Assembly (NCBI GenBank): GCA_902798545.1
Contig: CADBWQ010000023.1
Coordinates: 1-42,861 of the forward strand
From: Oscillospiraceae bacterium
GTDB taxonomy: Bacteria > Bacillota > Clostridia > Oscillospirales > Oscillospiraceae
Length of the DNA stretch: 42,861 nt
Reading direction: 5' to 3'
The position numbers were made by a program, and so were the translations under genes. Shown here piece after piece: positions 7,801 to 17,920 of the stretch. Positions within the stretch are counted from its first letter, which is position 1; each line of letters opens with the position of its first letter. The notes below the pieces were generated by a model, which worked only from the letters and a program-made list of their open reading frames with translations, had not been told where the DNA came from and searched no databases.

Positions 7801-8229
7801 CTATATATCAGATTTATCGAGGATTCTCTGAACCACTTGAGCCATTGTTTCTTCAAATCTGGCGCTTTTGAGTTCACATTCCCATACCGTCAGTACTTTC
7901 CAGCCAAGAGAGCGAAGCTCCTTCTGCACACGCAAGTCCCGCTCAACATTTTTCTCAATCTTGGACTTCCAGAATTCCGCATTATTCTTTGGCCATACGA
8001 AGTATCTGCATCCCTCGTGTTTATGCCAGAAGCACCCATTAACAAAAACAACTGTCTTATACTTAGGGAGAACGATGTCCGGCTTACCTGGGAGCCGGGC
8101 ATCGTTTTTCCTGTAGCGAAAGCCCCTGGAAAACAGATACTTTCGTACCTTTTCTTCCGGCTTTGTATCTTTTCCGCGTATCCGGGACATGTTGTAGCTT
8201 CGTATTTCCGGAGAATGAACATCCGCCAT
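7801..8229 (-). CDS. vsr: Very short patch repair endonuclease
   Basis: This 142-aa protein is a Vsr-type nuclease, which nicks beside T:G mismatches left by deamination of 5-methylcytosine. Motifs seen are MSRIRGKDTKPE, RLPGKPDIV with catalytic Asp at residue 51, FVNGCFWHKHEGC with H69 and H71, and WECEL. N64 replaces the His at that position of the E. coli enzyme. GAGGTG precedes the ATG at 8,229; the longer frame adds six residues. It lies 24 bases after drmC in an operon that also carries a cytosine methyltransferase, a sensible pairing. Confidence 0.92.
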   Translation of the reverse strand: MADVHSPEIRSYNMSRIRGKDTKPEEKVRKYLFSRGFRYRKNDARLPGKPDIVLPKYKTVVFVNGCFWHKHEGCRYFVWPKNNAEFWKSKIEKNVERDLRVQKELRSLGWKVLTVWECELKSARFEETMAQVVQRILDKSDI

Positions 8230-8253
8230 CGCAGTCACCTCTTGCAATAAGTA

Positions 8254-8910
8254 CTAAACCTCAACAAACACCTTATTGAACAGAAGCTTCGTAAACAGAT
8301 CATCAACCTGTTTTGCCGTTTTTCCGGAATCGATAATCACACCAAGTTCGATATTGCCTTCCTGCCCGTGGTAGGAAAGATTAGCAGATGTGATCAGCGT
8401 CTTCTGCTGATCCACACTAATCACTTTGGCATGCAGCGCGGACATTTTGTCATCCTGCTTCGGATAGTTATAGATTCTCAGGAATTTACCTTTGTACTGG
8501 CACAGACGATCAAAAGTTTGCTGACTCGCGATGTCATTGACGTAGAATTTTACAAGAACCCCTTCCTGGCTTTTCCGGATAATGCGATCTATCAAATCAC
8601 TGAAATAATCAGAGAGTGAATATCCGGTTATCAGGATACTTTTCCTTGCATTCGTGAGCATCGCATCAACCATGACCTTGGTCGGCTTCGTTTTCAGCGC
8701 AAAGGAAGGCGGCGCTGTCACAACCAGTTCAGCGCTGTCCTCACTGCCCGCAGCTGCCCCCGAAACCATAGAAAAGATCTCACGTGCTTCCTTTTCCGAA
8801 AGGGACGGGTATCTTTTCCTGATTGCCTGAACAGACTCACTGCCACCTGACAATGCGTCTGTAAGAATCTGGTTCAACAGAATATCCAGGCTTATGCTTC
8901 CAGTTGACAT
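8254..8910 (-). CDS. drmC: DISARM protein DrmC, phospholipase D-like
   Basis: This 218-aa protein has a single HKD motif (H160, K162, D167 in ALHAKVISVD, then SANLS) of the phospholipase D/nuclease superfamily and an alpha-helical N-terminus with ESVQAIRKRYPSLSEKEA. Length and position after DUF1998 fit DrmC, which is dispensable for defence in the class 2 system studied. It overlaps drmB by 19 bases. One HKD suggests it acts as a dimer. Confidence 0.85.
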   Translation of the reverse strand: MSTGSISLDILLNQILTDALSGGSESVQAIRKRYPSLSEKEAREIFSMVSGAAAGSEDSAELVVTAPPSFALKTKPTKVMVDAMLTNARKSILITGYSLSDYFSDLIDRIIRKSQEGVLVKFYVNDIASQQTFDRLCQYKGKFLRIYNYPKQDDKMSALHAKVISVDQQKTLITSANLSYHGQEGNIELGVIIDSGKTAKQVDDLFTKLLFNKVFVEV

Positions 8911-10646
8911 AATTCTTCCACCAAAGTTTTGAAATAAGCCTGATTCTCTCTGCCGTCAATCGGCACGATCAGTCCGCGATCCAGCATTCGGTTTCCATTC
9001 TCGCAGGCAGTCTCAGAAACCATGCAGCAGGAATGACAGGCGGCGCCATTCGAGTTATTTCCTGCAGGAGTATTATTCAGGCATTCGGGATCGTTTGTGC
9101 AGATCAGGGCTTCCTGGAAGGCGTCCTTCATCAGCACGATCAGCTGATCTATAGTACCGAGTTCAACAAGGCCGCCAAGAGAGCCCTCTTTGTCGGCACT
9201 TCCGGTATATAGCAGCACACCGGACATCTCATCCCCGAAATATATACGTTCCCGAATAGCGGCCGAAGAATAGCCGGAGGACATCGACATCTGCTTAATC
9301 AGCAGATGGGCAAAGGTATGCATCAGAACATACCGTGCATCTCTCAGCGTCGTGACAGTCCAGCCCTTGGATTCGCAGAATTCCTTATAGCACCGGGCAT
9401 ATTTCTGAGAAAGTTCACTCAGATTCGGATCACTCAGCCAGGCGTCAATCGTCTCTCTGTTGAATTCGATAAAGACACCTTCGCCGTGCACTTCAGCAGC
9501 GGGGAGCCACTTTTCAGTCTTGCCCCTATTCAGATAAACAATATTCTTCTGCTCATCAGCATCCGGATCCGGGGCATCTACACGGGTGAAGCCGAGCAAC
9601 ACGCGGACTTCCCTCAGACGTGTAATGCGGATCACACGCCGGAAATACGGAAGCAGATAATCCGGGAGCGGATCTTCCTCCGCTTTGAAATGCTTTTTAT
9701 TCGAGGCATACACAGGATCCGAGTGATGAGTGATAGCCTGGTATTCCATCTGTTTGATCTCTGTGAACTCCCTGATGTTTTTCAGGCGTTTCTCCAGAGC
9801 TATATCGAATTCTTCCCGCGAATAATGTGCAGCGAAGTATTTGTTGTAAATCTTCGTTACACCTTCATCGCCCCAATCCTCCTTATAATTCTCTATTAAC
9901 CTGAGATGTTCATTGATCAGATTGTAGAGCGGATTGATCCAGGGAGGAATCGAAATGGCACTCCTCATCACCGGGAAATACACATTTGAAGCACCACGCT
10001 GAGAAGGCACCATATCCTTCTCACAGTGATCATTCCTGTGATTTGGCCGGAACGGATGATGACCGTTACATTGCATACCTTCAAAATTTTCACGCTGCGT
10101 TGCTCCGCCCATGCTTCGTCTGGCACCACAGGAACATTCGACCCACATATCGGCCAGCGTAGACGTATTGCCGGTCGAGTACATACGCATTGTTCCTTTA
10201 CAGTTTGAACGGCCATTATGGACCCACCAGCTCCAGGGGAAGTCGTCCATATGTCCGTCCTCGCAGATCGTAATAAAACGAGACGGGTAAGCCGGTCTAA
10301 AGCACGACGGACAGTTCACGCCATACTTCAGATACCTGTCAAGATCAAAATTATCTCTGACATCAAAAATTCTGCCACACTTCACATTGGAACAAACATG
10401 CATATACGGAAAAGAAACGACAGGAACATCTCCGCCGGAAGACGTCCGCGGCATGTAAAAGCAGTAAACCCCCAGATAGGATGCAAGGCGGCCATCGACA
10501 ATCTTCTTTCCTTTTTCCTTCCAGTAGTTCAGATCAAGGACCGTAACGGAATCCTTTACCGCATCCACGATAGCTCCAGGCCCAAAAGTCGTTATCAGCT
10601 GATTGGGACGAATCTCACCCAGTTTATTATTGTCGAACACAGGCAT
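8892..10646 (-). CDS. drmB: DISARM protein DrmB (DUF1998)
   Basis: This 584-aa protein matches DrmB. It begins GEIRPNQLITTFGPGAIVD, has an early zinc cluster (CSNVKCGRIFD, CPSC), ICEDGHMDDFPW, and a C-terminal DUF1998 region (MHTFAHLLIKQMSMSSGYSS, YFGDEMSGVLLYT) ending in a second cysteine cluster (CHSCCMVSE). DrmB partners with the DrmA helicase, and together they bind DNA and form the core of DISARM. Its ATG overlaps the drmA stop by one base (TAATG), indicating tight translational coupling. Confidence 0.92.
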   Translation of the reverse strand: MPVFDNNKLGEIRPNQLITTFGPGAIVDAVKDSVTVLDLNYWKEKGKKIVDGRLASYLGVYCFYMPRTSSGGDVPVVSFPYMHVCSNVKCGRIFDVRDNFDLDRYLKYGVNCPSCFRPAYPSRFITICEDGHMDDFPWSWWVHNGRSNCKGTMRMYSTGNTSTLADMWVECSCGARRSMGGATQRENFEGMQCNGHHPFRPNHRNDHCEKDMVPSQRGASNVYFPVMRSAISIPPWINPLYNLINEHLRLIENYKEDWGDEGVTKIYNKYFAAHYSREEFDIALEKRLKNIREFTEIKQMEYQAITHHSDPVYASNKKHFKAEEDPLPDYLLPYFRRVIRITRLREVRVLLGFTRVDAPDPDADEQKNIVYLNRGKTEKWLPAAEVHGEGVFIEFNRETIDAWLSDPNLSELSQKYARCYKEFCESKGWTVTTLRDARYVLMHTFAHLLIKQMSMSSGYSSAAIRERIYFGDEMSGVLLYTGSADKEGSLGGLVELGTIDQLIVLMKDAFQEALICTNDPECLNNTPAGNNSNGAACHSCCMVSETACENGNRMLDRGLIVPIDGRENQAYFKTLVEELCQLEA

Positions 10647-13600
10647 TATCCCTCCGTATAATAGTACATGTTTGCAGCGCTCTCGACCTCTCTCATAGAC
10701 CGGAGCGTGGGCTTTTCAGAATCCGTGCAAACTTCGCCATAATCGTTCATCAGGCGATTGTACCTGTCGGTCTTCACGACATAGTACTTCAGCCCTTTGG
10801 TCTGGGTCGCCAGCAGTTTCCAGTTGTTTATAAAATCATCGATTTCAAGTTCTGCATCCGCTTTGGCTGAAGGTTTCACAATATTCAGCCGTTCAAAAAT
10901 AAGTGCCTTGACATCACTGAGCTGTTCCCGGGTCAACTGAGCTATGGCAGCCGCTCCATCATTATCAGCAAAAGCCGGGTAACGCAGCCGAATTGCCGAT
11001 ATGATCAGTGCATGCAAGACCCGGTCCCTTGCACGGGCAGAAAAAGGTGTCGCCGTTGTACCTTCCACGAACCGATAAAGCTGGGAATGATAGCCGGTAA
11101 AATTCTCATAATGTGAGAGGTCCCTCGGACGATACGGGTTATACAGGGTAACAACAAGGCCGGGGAAAGAACGCCCGATACGGCTGGTCGCCTGAATATA
11201 CTCAGAATTCTGCTTCGGCTGGCCTGTCACGACCATCAGGCCCAGGCGGTCCACATCCATACCAACGGCAATCATGTTGGTGGCGATGGCGGTATCCAGG
11301 CACTCCCGTGAAGTGCACGGCGTTTCCAGCTGGCTCAGCTTCTTTGGAATATCGTATGAAGACATGCGTGAAGTAATTTCCACCTTATGATTAAGGAAGC
11401 GCTGTTTACTCATCCCATATTTTTTCTTAATCCGCTGAATTCTGTCAGGAATGTCATCCTGCAGCAGACGTACTGCGCCGCCAAGCTCACGTATACTGTT
11501 GTAATACCCGACAAGACTGTAGTAGGGATCAATGAAATCCCTGTACTCTTCCTTCAATGAAAGATCATACGCACTCTGCAGAATAATGGCATATACACGC
11601 AATAAAGCCGTCTTTACAGACTGGCCCGGTGCACTGACCCCAACATACCTTCTGAACGGCTCCTCTTCAACGGACACCTCCCGAATAAAAAAGCTGTCGC
11701 CAATTTCAAAACCGTTAGGCGGGAACTGGGCGGTCATCTTTCTGCCGTACAGGCATTTTGTCTGTTCAGCCGCATTCTTTATGGTAGCCGTGGAAACGAC
11801 ATATTTGGGTTTTATCTTTCTGCCGCCGGCAGTATATGTGCAAAGATCCTCGATTACCGTTTCATATGCTCCATAAATCGTTCCCAGTGGCCCGGTGATC
11901 AAATGCAGCTCATCCTGGATGATCAGTTCCGGCGGAAGGAACGGTTTTACCATGGTCAATGTGGATGCCGGAAGCTCTTCCGTACGACGATGGCGGGCAT
12001 GATCAGCGCCGACAGCAACGTAGCCGTCACGGCTGCAGACTCGGTCCACGCGGCCAAACAAAGCATTCGTATTTACATCCCACGGTAAACGTGCAAACTT
12101 ATCAACCGTAGACAGGATAATCGTCGGGCACCTGGCATAGATTTCCTCATCCACCAGATACACCGGTATCTTCATCTTGTTGTGCGATTTATACCTGTAG
12201 AATTCACAGTCCTTATCAGGACAATAGATGCTGACCGATTTTGTCGGAATATCGATATAGTAATTCTCTTCCTTGAGCGGTGTTCCGCAGTACGGGCAGG
12301 CAAGAAGCTGTCTGTAAATCAGTTTTTTCTTTCTTCTGGCTGCTGCCGTTTTCTCCTGATCCTCAGGATCCTCTTTCAATTCCTCAAAGGTATTCGGCGT
12401 AACACCACCGCCGACCCAGAAGCCGATGCTGATGGGCTCTTTCCCATATTTTGGCCAAGTCTTCTGACGAATCAACTCCGCAGCCACAATCATTTTCGTA
12501 ATACGATCACGCTGCTGCGTGGTAAGAAGGCGCAGGGTGTAGCGCAGGATGGCCGTCACACCGCCGTCACGATTGTATTCGTCACTCTCATCTGCGCGCA
12601 GCCTTCTATTGGCAATCGCAAAAGCCATGAGGCCCAGATATGCCTCGGTTTTGCCACCGCCGGTCGGGAAGTACAGCAGATCAACGACTTCCCGGTCTTC
12701 ATGCTCCGGATCCACAATTGCGTTCAGATTCATGAGAATAAAGGCAATCTGGAAGGGCCTCCAGCCGAAATTATTCTCGGGATTGCGAGGATCGATAAAG
12801 TCCGTCAAGCAGCATTCAATCCCCTTGCCATGCTTTCTGGAGAAATTCATAATATTCCTCTGAAGGATCATCACCCGGTTCATAAAGCAGAAGGCATCAA
12901 AAGCAATATCGTCATTCACCAGCAGCTGAATACCGGCGCGGATCCTTCCAAGAGCCTCCTGACATTTGGCAACAACAGGATCACCAATCCCGCTTTTGAA
13001 TGCGGCATCACTCATTTTGGGGTCCTGTACCAGCTTATCCTGAATCCAGGCTGCGTAGGAATCCGCCAGAACATTCAAACGGGCAATTATTTCATCCTTT
13101 TTCTTCGCAATGGACAGCGTCCGCATCGAAAAGTAAAAACGGTCAAAGCCCTTCAGTTCTGCGCTCACCCCCGGAATCTCATATTCCGGGATAAACGTGG
13201 AGAATATCTCAGAAGCACGTCCCTCTGCATTGGCTTTCCAGGTTGCAGCACATCCGCGTCCCCTGCCCAGAATGGGTCTCTGAGCAAAATAGTATTCATC
13301 GGGCGCTATGATCTGCCTGCAAATGTGCTCCGCCACAAAAATGTCCGATTGATCCGGGGAATATGCACGCAGACTGACCTGGAACATCATTCCTTCAACA
13401 TCATTCGACGGGTTTCTGCGTCTGTTGACAATATATGCCGTAACAAATGTAAAACCCTGTTTCAGTTCTATCCTTGAGACATGGAGAACAACATTCGAAT
13501 CAATAACCAGAGGATATTCCCTGCTCCTGGCAAATTCCTGCATATCAATCACAACTGTCTCATTCTGCGGGTGGCGGGTATATGTATTTTTGCTGATTTC

Positions 13601-13984
13601 TTTCCCGTCCCTGTTCACAATTTTATCAGACGATTTCGTATAATCGCCCCAGGATATATCCATACAGAAGGACCTGGTTACGCTCTCCAGATAGAAACTG
13701 ATGCCAATAGAAGACGGTGTTTTAAAATGCAGGACCGAAACGGGCTCATTGTCATCCTCTTCACCGGCAGTATAATCAGCATCCCCTTCATGAGAGGCAT
13801 CTTCATCGATTTCCTGCTCACTGGAACCTCCTTCGCTGGCCTGCGGTGCGAGCATGCCCACGATATATTCAGAACACGGACTTTGGCTCAGTATTTCGTT
13901 TTCGCTGCCTGGCCCCAGCAGGTCTCTCTTCAGCATTTCGATGATTTCCTGACGGACCCCGGCGTACCTGAATCTGTCTGCCAT
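10646..13984 (-). CDS. drmA: DISARM helicase DrmA
   Basis: This 1,112-aa protein has an N-terminal RDLLGP...EYIVGMLAP signature, Walker A PTGGGKT at 440-446, a zinc cluster (CPYC near 563, CPDKDC near 588), a DEAH-like box QDELH at 690-694 and a motif VI SRIGR at 933-937. This is the superfamily 2 helicase of DISARM that, with DrmB, engages incoming phage DNA. GGAGG precedes the ATG. It starts 13 bases after the drmD stop. An acidic stretch (51-80, Glu/Asp-rich) resembles the unstructured trigger loop region reported for DrmA; that equivalence is my inference. Confidence 0.92.
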   Translation of the reverse strand: MADRFRYAGVRQEIIEMLKRDLLGPGSENEILSQSPCSEYIVGMLAPQASEGGSSEQEIDEDASHEGDADYTAGEEDDNEPVSVLHFKTPSSIGISFYLESVTRSFCMDISWGDYTKSSDKIVNRDGKEISKNTYTRHPQNETVVIDMQEFARSREYPLVIDSNVVLHVSRIELKQGFTFVTAYIVNRRRNPSNDVEGMMFQVSLRAYSPDQSDIFVAEHICRQIIAPDEYYFAQRPILGRGRGCAATWKANAEGRASEIFSTFIPEYEIPGVSAELKGFDRFYFSMRTLSIAKKKDEIIARLNVLADSYAAWIQDKLVQDPKMSDAAFKSGIGDPVVAKCQEALGRIRAGIQLLVNDDIAFDAFCFMNRVMILQRNIMNFSRKHGKGIECCLTDFIDPRNPENNFGWRPFQIAFILMNLNAIVDPEHEDREVVDLLYFPTGGGKTEAYLGLMAFAIANRRLRADESDEYNRDGGVTAILRYTLRLLTTQQRDRITKMIVAAELIRQKTWPKYGKEPISIGFWVGGGVTPNTFEELKEDPEDQEKTAAARRKKKLIYRQLLACPYCGTPLKEENYYIDIPTKSVSIYCPDKDCEFYRYKSHNKMKIPVYLVDEEIYARCPTIILSTVDKFARLPWDVNTNALFGRVDRVCSRDGYVAVGADHARHRRTEELPASTLTMVKPFLPPELIIQDELHLITGPLGTIYGAYETVIEDLCTYTAGGRKIKPKYVVSTATIKNAAEQTKCLYGRKMTAQFPPNGFEIGDSFFIREVSVEEEPFRRYVGVSAPGQSVKTALLRVYAIILQSAYDLSLKEEYRDFIDPYYSLVGYYNSIRELGGAVRLLQDDIPDRIQRIKKKYGMSKQRFLNHKVEITSRMSSYDIPKKLSQLETPCTSRECLDTAIATNMIAVGMDVDRLGLMVVTGQPKQNSEYIQATSRIGRSFPGLVVTLYNPYRPRDLSHYENFTGYHSQLYRFVEGTTATPFSARARDRVLHALIISAIRLRYPAFADNDGAAAIAQLTREQLSDVKALIFERLNIVKPSAKADAELEIDDFINNWKLLATQTKGLKYYVVKTDRYNRLMNDYGEVCTDSEKPTLRSMREVESAANMYYYTEG

Positions 13985-13997
13985 ATGATGCCTCCTC

Positions 13998-16616
13998 TCA
14001 GAATTTCAATACAATGTTGATCAGAAGGTACGGATTAATCTCCTGCGTCTGATTGAAACGATCTATTTCTCTCTGTGCTTCATCCCGGATTTCTTTGGTG
14101 CGCTTCGGAAGCTCCTGCTGCAACTTATCCATTTTTTTCTTTGCTTCGGCAGCTTTCTTCCGTATATCCTGCTTTTCCAGGCTGTCCACAGCCATCATTT
14201 CAGCAGACAAAAGCTCCTCAACCTCAGTTCTGGCATCGTCAAGATGTACCTGCAGCTGATCCAGCTGGACCCCGATCCAATTCTCGATCTTCTTTTTGTT
14301 GTAGGCAATGACCGGTGCCACCGCCCTGTCATGCTTTTCCCGTGCTTCCGATATCAGGCGATCGTAAATGCGGCGATAAAACGCCTCTTCCGAATCCGTC
14401 GGGGTAAAGAAGTGAATGTCCCTGTCGTCAGCCGCTTCCAAAGCGGAAACCAGATCGTCTTCCGGGAAATTGATATAATCACCATGTTCATCACAGAGCA
14501 GAAGAACCGGGTAGAGAAACCTGTTACTGTCCATAAATGCGCCGAGGAACAGGACACCATTGGCGCCAAATACCTTTTCGCCCCAGTTGTCGATCTGCCA
14601 GTAATACAGATTGCGATCCATCGGAGGTTCTTCAAACTTATCCCAGTATGCGACGTCCCGGAGATACCGGTCGATTTCCGCTTTGGTTTTTTCCAGAGCC
14701 TCCCCTTTTGCCTCTCTGCTCTCCGTCAGAAGGATTGAGCGAAGTTCTGCAGCACGCACATTTTTCCTTGCATCCAGCTGACGATTCAAGTCAGCAAACG
14801 CTTTCCTGACAGCTGTTATATTTTTGCAGTTCTGGTATATGTCAAAGATTCGCTTTTCAAAACTTACACCGGATTCCAGAGCCCCCAGAGCCACATCGGA
14901 CGCACCGAAAACGCCTTCAAACAGTTCGAATTTCTTTGACAGGATCTCATACACTCGCCGATCCGCCTCATTGTCCGTATTGAGGAGGTTTACAGCGACA
15001 ACATCATGGGTTTGTCCATAACGATGGCAACGGCCGATACGCTGCTCAATTTTCTGCGGGTTCCACGGCAGATCATAATTGATCACCGTGTTGCAGAACT
15101 GAAGATTCAGGCCTTCAGAACCGGTATCCGTAACAATCAGTACTTTGGCATGGTCCCTGAAATAATCAACAATGGCATGCTTGTATTCCACACTTTTGCC
15201 GTAGTTCGTCTTTCCGAAATTCTTGATCTGCCAGGCTCTGAAGATTTCCTTCGTCATGGCATCATCAAAATCGCCGTTAAACAGAAGGATATCTTCTTCC
15301 ATGTAACCGTTCTTTCTGAGCTCTTCGGCAATATACTTCTGTGTGCGTTTGGATTCCGTAAAGACGACAGCCTTCTGCGCCAGCCCCTCAGACGCCTGAT
15401 GCTCAAAAGCAGAGGTCAGCGCGGTTTTCAGCGCCGAGATTTTCGCATTCGTCTTAATTGACCGGGCAGTTTCAAGTATATGCCTTACCGTCCTGAGTTC
15501 CGCCTGAATCGCCTGCTTCTTCTCCGCGGTCTCCTCGTCATCGTATTCGTTGAAGCCATCCTCATCAATCTCGTCCTCGACAAATGCCCAGAACAAATCA
15601 AAACCTTCCTGGGCATATGCGGATTTTGTTCCTTCCTTCAGTTTCTCCAGACGTTTTTCCAGGATTTCGAAGGTTTCAATCAGGGCAAAACTCGAAGATG
15701 CCAGCAGCTTGCGGATAACCAGAATAATCAGCCCGCGGTTGGCATTCGGAATGGAATAAAGCTGCTCCTGCCGGAGGAACTCATTCGTCGTGTCATAAAG
15801 CTCCTTTTCTTCCTGACTCAAATGGAAATCCACCGTCACACAGGTTCGCTTACTGAAAGACATGTACTTTCCGACATCACGGCGTAATGTACGATACAGT
15901 ACCGGGAGCAGCTCCCGTTTCAGCTCTTCATAGTCACCGCCCTCCACAAATCGCCGGTTAAAGACTTTTTCAGATCCAAATATCCGCGGATCGATAAAGG
16001 AAACGAGCCCGTGCAGATCCGTCAGGGCATTCTGCAGCGGCGTGGCGGTGAGCAGAATCTTGGGAATGCCCCGCGTCAGATCATAAAGATTTCTGGCACG
16101 CTTGGCACCATGAAACACATTGCGCAGGTTGTGTGCCTCATCGATGATCAGGAAATCCCACTTCACATGCGGGAACTGACGGATCAGCTTTGAGGAGAAA
16201 TCATAGGACGCAATAACAATGCTTATTTCACCGGTATTCTCAAGCCGGCGCTGAATATTGACGCGGTCACGGTCCACCGTATACCTGTCCAGAATAATCG
16301 CCTGACGACCGAATTTTTCCTGGAGTTCCACTTCCCACTGCTTTCTCAGGGTTGCAGGAAGAGAGATCAGCACCTTTTTCGCGCCATTGTCCAAGACATA
16401 ATTGAGCACCAGACCGGCTTCAATCGTTTTTCCCAAGCCAACTTCGTCGGCAAGAATGATTCCACCGGTTTTCAGAGCCTGAATCGCCGCACAGAACGCG
16501 TTGATCTGATGAGGATTCGGTTCGATATCCGCATTCAGCAGGCAACTATACGGAGACTCGGCCAGCTGCTGCCTTTTATACCAGCTGTACTGTTCCAGCA
16601 GAACATTAGTTTCCAT
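13998..16616 (-). CDS. drmD: SNF2-family helicase, DrmD-like
   Basis: This 872-aa protein has SNF2 motifs: Walker A ADEVGLGKT at 56-64, DEAH at 159-162, LTATP, and a C-terminal helicase core with QRIGRCHRYGQ. A long coiled-coil region precedes the C-terminus. DrmD is the SNF2 helicase that defines class 1 DISARM. The start at 16,616 has GAGGGAGGG upstream; the longer frame to 16,730 lies inside the methyltransferase gene. The gene overlaps that methyltransferase by 11 bases, so the class 1 helicase and a cytosine methyltransferase are coupled. Confidence 0.88.
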   Translation of the reverse strand: METNVLLEQYSWYKRQQLAESPYSCLLNADIEPNPHQINAFCAAIQALKTGGIILADEVGLGKTIEAGLVLNYVLDNGAKKVLISLPATLRKQWEVELQEKFGRQAIILDRYTVDRDRVNIQRRLENTGEISIVIASYDFSSKLIRQFPHVKWDFLIIDEAHNLRNVFHGAKRARNLYDLTRGIPKILLTATPLQNALTDLHGLVSFIDPRIFGSEKVFNRRFVEGGDYEELKRELLPVLYRTLRRDVGKYMSFSKRTCVTVDFHLSQEEKELYDTTNEFLRQEQLYSIPNANRGLIILVIRKLLASSSFALIETFEILEKRLEKLKEGTKSAYAQEGFDLFWAFVEDEIDEDGFNEYDDEETAEKKQAIQAELRTVRHILETARSIKTNAKISALKTALTSAFEHQASEGLAQKAVVFTESKRTQKYIAEELRKNGYMEEDILLFNGDFDDAMTKEIFRAWQIKNFGKTNYGKSVEYKHAIVDYFRDHAKVLIVTDTGSEGLNLQFCNTVINYDLPWNPQKIEQRIGRCHRYGQTHDVVAVNLLNTDNEADRRVYEILSKKFELFEGVFGASDVALGALESGVSFEKRIFDIYQNCKNITAVRKAFADLNRQLDARKNVRAAELRSILLTESREAKGEALEKTKAEIDRYLRDVAYWDKFEEPPMDRNLYYWQIDNWGEKVFGANGVLFLGAFMDSNRFLYPVLLLCDEHGDYINFPEDDLVSALEAADDRDIHFFTPTDSEEAFYRRIYDRLISEAREKHDRAVAPVIAYNKKKIENWIGVQLDQLQVHLDDARTEVEELLSAEMMAVDSLEKQDIRKKAAEAKKKMDKLQQELPKRTKEIRDEAQREIDRFNQTQEINPYLLINIVLKF

Positions 16617-17895
16617 GGCGGTACCCTCCCTCATCCAAAACCGTTCTGATCCCTCTGGCAATGGCTTTCGCCATGAGCGGAGGGACCGCATTTCCGATCT
16701 GAACAAACTGAGAAGTTCGGGGCCCTTCAAAGAAATAACTGTCCGGGAACGACTGGATTCTCGCAGCTTCCCTTACTGTGATGGAGCGGTGCTGTTCCGG
16801 ATCCGGATGGATAAAATAATGCCCGTCTTTTGATATATGCGCCAGCATCGTGTGACAGGCGGTCTCATCGCCCTCGACCACCTTGAACCGGTCCAGGAAG
16901 GATTCCCTGTTTTTATGTGTCTTCAGCTCTTCCGGCAGGTCATTATAGTTCAGCCGCTTGTGACCATCGCGCCACAATGCAATCGCATGTTTATAAATCT
17001 CTATATCTCTTTCCTTATTGGGTCTGGCCTGATGGAGCGTCAGAACATCGTCGGGCACCCGGATACCGGTTCTGGAAAGGTAGGTACAGATTTTCTCACT
17101 CCGGTATTCCGTACCATTCTCCCCTGGAAGCAAAGCCGGCAGATCATCCAGCAGTTTGCGAACCCGGGTTTTCGGATCCATTGTTTTGAATTCCGGATAG
17201 CGCAGACCGCTGTCTTTCAGCCAGCCTACTATAATCATTCGCCTGCGGTTCTGCAGAACGCCGAAGTCCCTGGAATTCTGATCCCTGCACTCGATATAAT
17301 AGCCGACACGCTTCAGATACTTCTGAATATTCTTCCAGGTTTTCCCTCCGTTGGCGGTTTTTATCCCCATGACATTCTCAAACACAAACATCAGCGGGCG
17401 ATATCTTGTCAGGAATCTTGCGTAAAGCTTATACAGATCCTTTCGCGGATCCTCTTCCATGGGGGTCTCCATATGACTGTTCTGCGCACGACCAACCATG
17501 GAATAGGCCTGGCAGGGCGGACCGCCTATGATCACATCGACCGTTTCGCGGCCTCCTGCAGCAAGCAGCCCATCTATTTTTGCAAACAGGCCGGGCAGGG
17601 TTTTCACCGACATGGTTTCACAGATAACAGAATTCAGGCATTCATCCGGGACCTCTGACAGAAGCTCCTCCCGCGAAATATTTCCTTTAAGATACTCATA
17701 ATACAGGTTCAGCCGCCCATGGGATTCGAGCCAGTAATATGCGGTTCTGGTTTCCAGCGATTTTGCCGCATAAGGATTCATCTCCACATGCGCGACAGGC
17801 GTAAAGCCCGCCTGGATGAATCCCTCCGAAAGTCCACCGGCCCCGGCAAACAGATCTATGAAATTGTATTCATTCCGTGCATCTCTCCGTGGCAT
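16606..17895 (-). CDS. DNA cytosine-5 methyltransferase
   Basis: This 429-aa enzyme has the full set of C5-methyltransferase motifs: I (DLFAGAGGLS, 14-23), IV (GPPCQAYS, catalytic Cys128), VI (ENV, 173-175), VIII (QNRRRM, 215-220), IX (RSITVREAARIQSFPD) and X (QIGNAVPPLMA). A roughly 65-residue insert between motifs II and IV resembles that of DISARM DrmMII-type enzymes. It should mark host DNA against DrmABD. The target-recognition region lies around residues 240-360; the sequence motif recognised cannot be told. GGAAGG precedes the ATG; the gene is 25 bases after Res. Confidence 0.9.
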   Translation of the reverse strand: MPRRDARNEYNFIDLFAGAGGLSEGFIQAGFTPVAHVEMNPYAAKSLETRTAYYWLESHGRLNLYYEYLKGNISREELLSEVPDECLNSVICETMSVKTLPGLFAKIDGLLAAGGRETVDVIIGGPPCQAYSMVGRAQNSHMETPMEEDPRKDLYKLYARFLTRYRPLMFVFENVMGIKTANGGKTWKNIQKYLKRVGYYIECRDQNSRDFGVLQNRRRMIIVGWLKDSGLRYPEFKTMDPKTRVRKLLDDLPALLPGENGTEYRSEKICTYLSRTGIRVPDDVLTLHQARPNKERDIEIYKHAIALWRDGHKRLNYNDLPEELKTHKNRESFLDRFKVVEGDETACHTMLAHISKDGHYFIHPDPEQHRSITVREAARIQSFPDSYFFEGPRTSQFVQIGNAVPPLMAKAIARGIRTVLDEGGYRHGN

Positions 17896-17920
17896 GGATT
17901 ATACCCTTCCGCTTTATATT

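Noticed and set aside
12182-13477. 431-codon plus-strand frame
   Set aside because: Antisense to drmA, whose helicase motifs are clear; no independent start signal.
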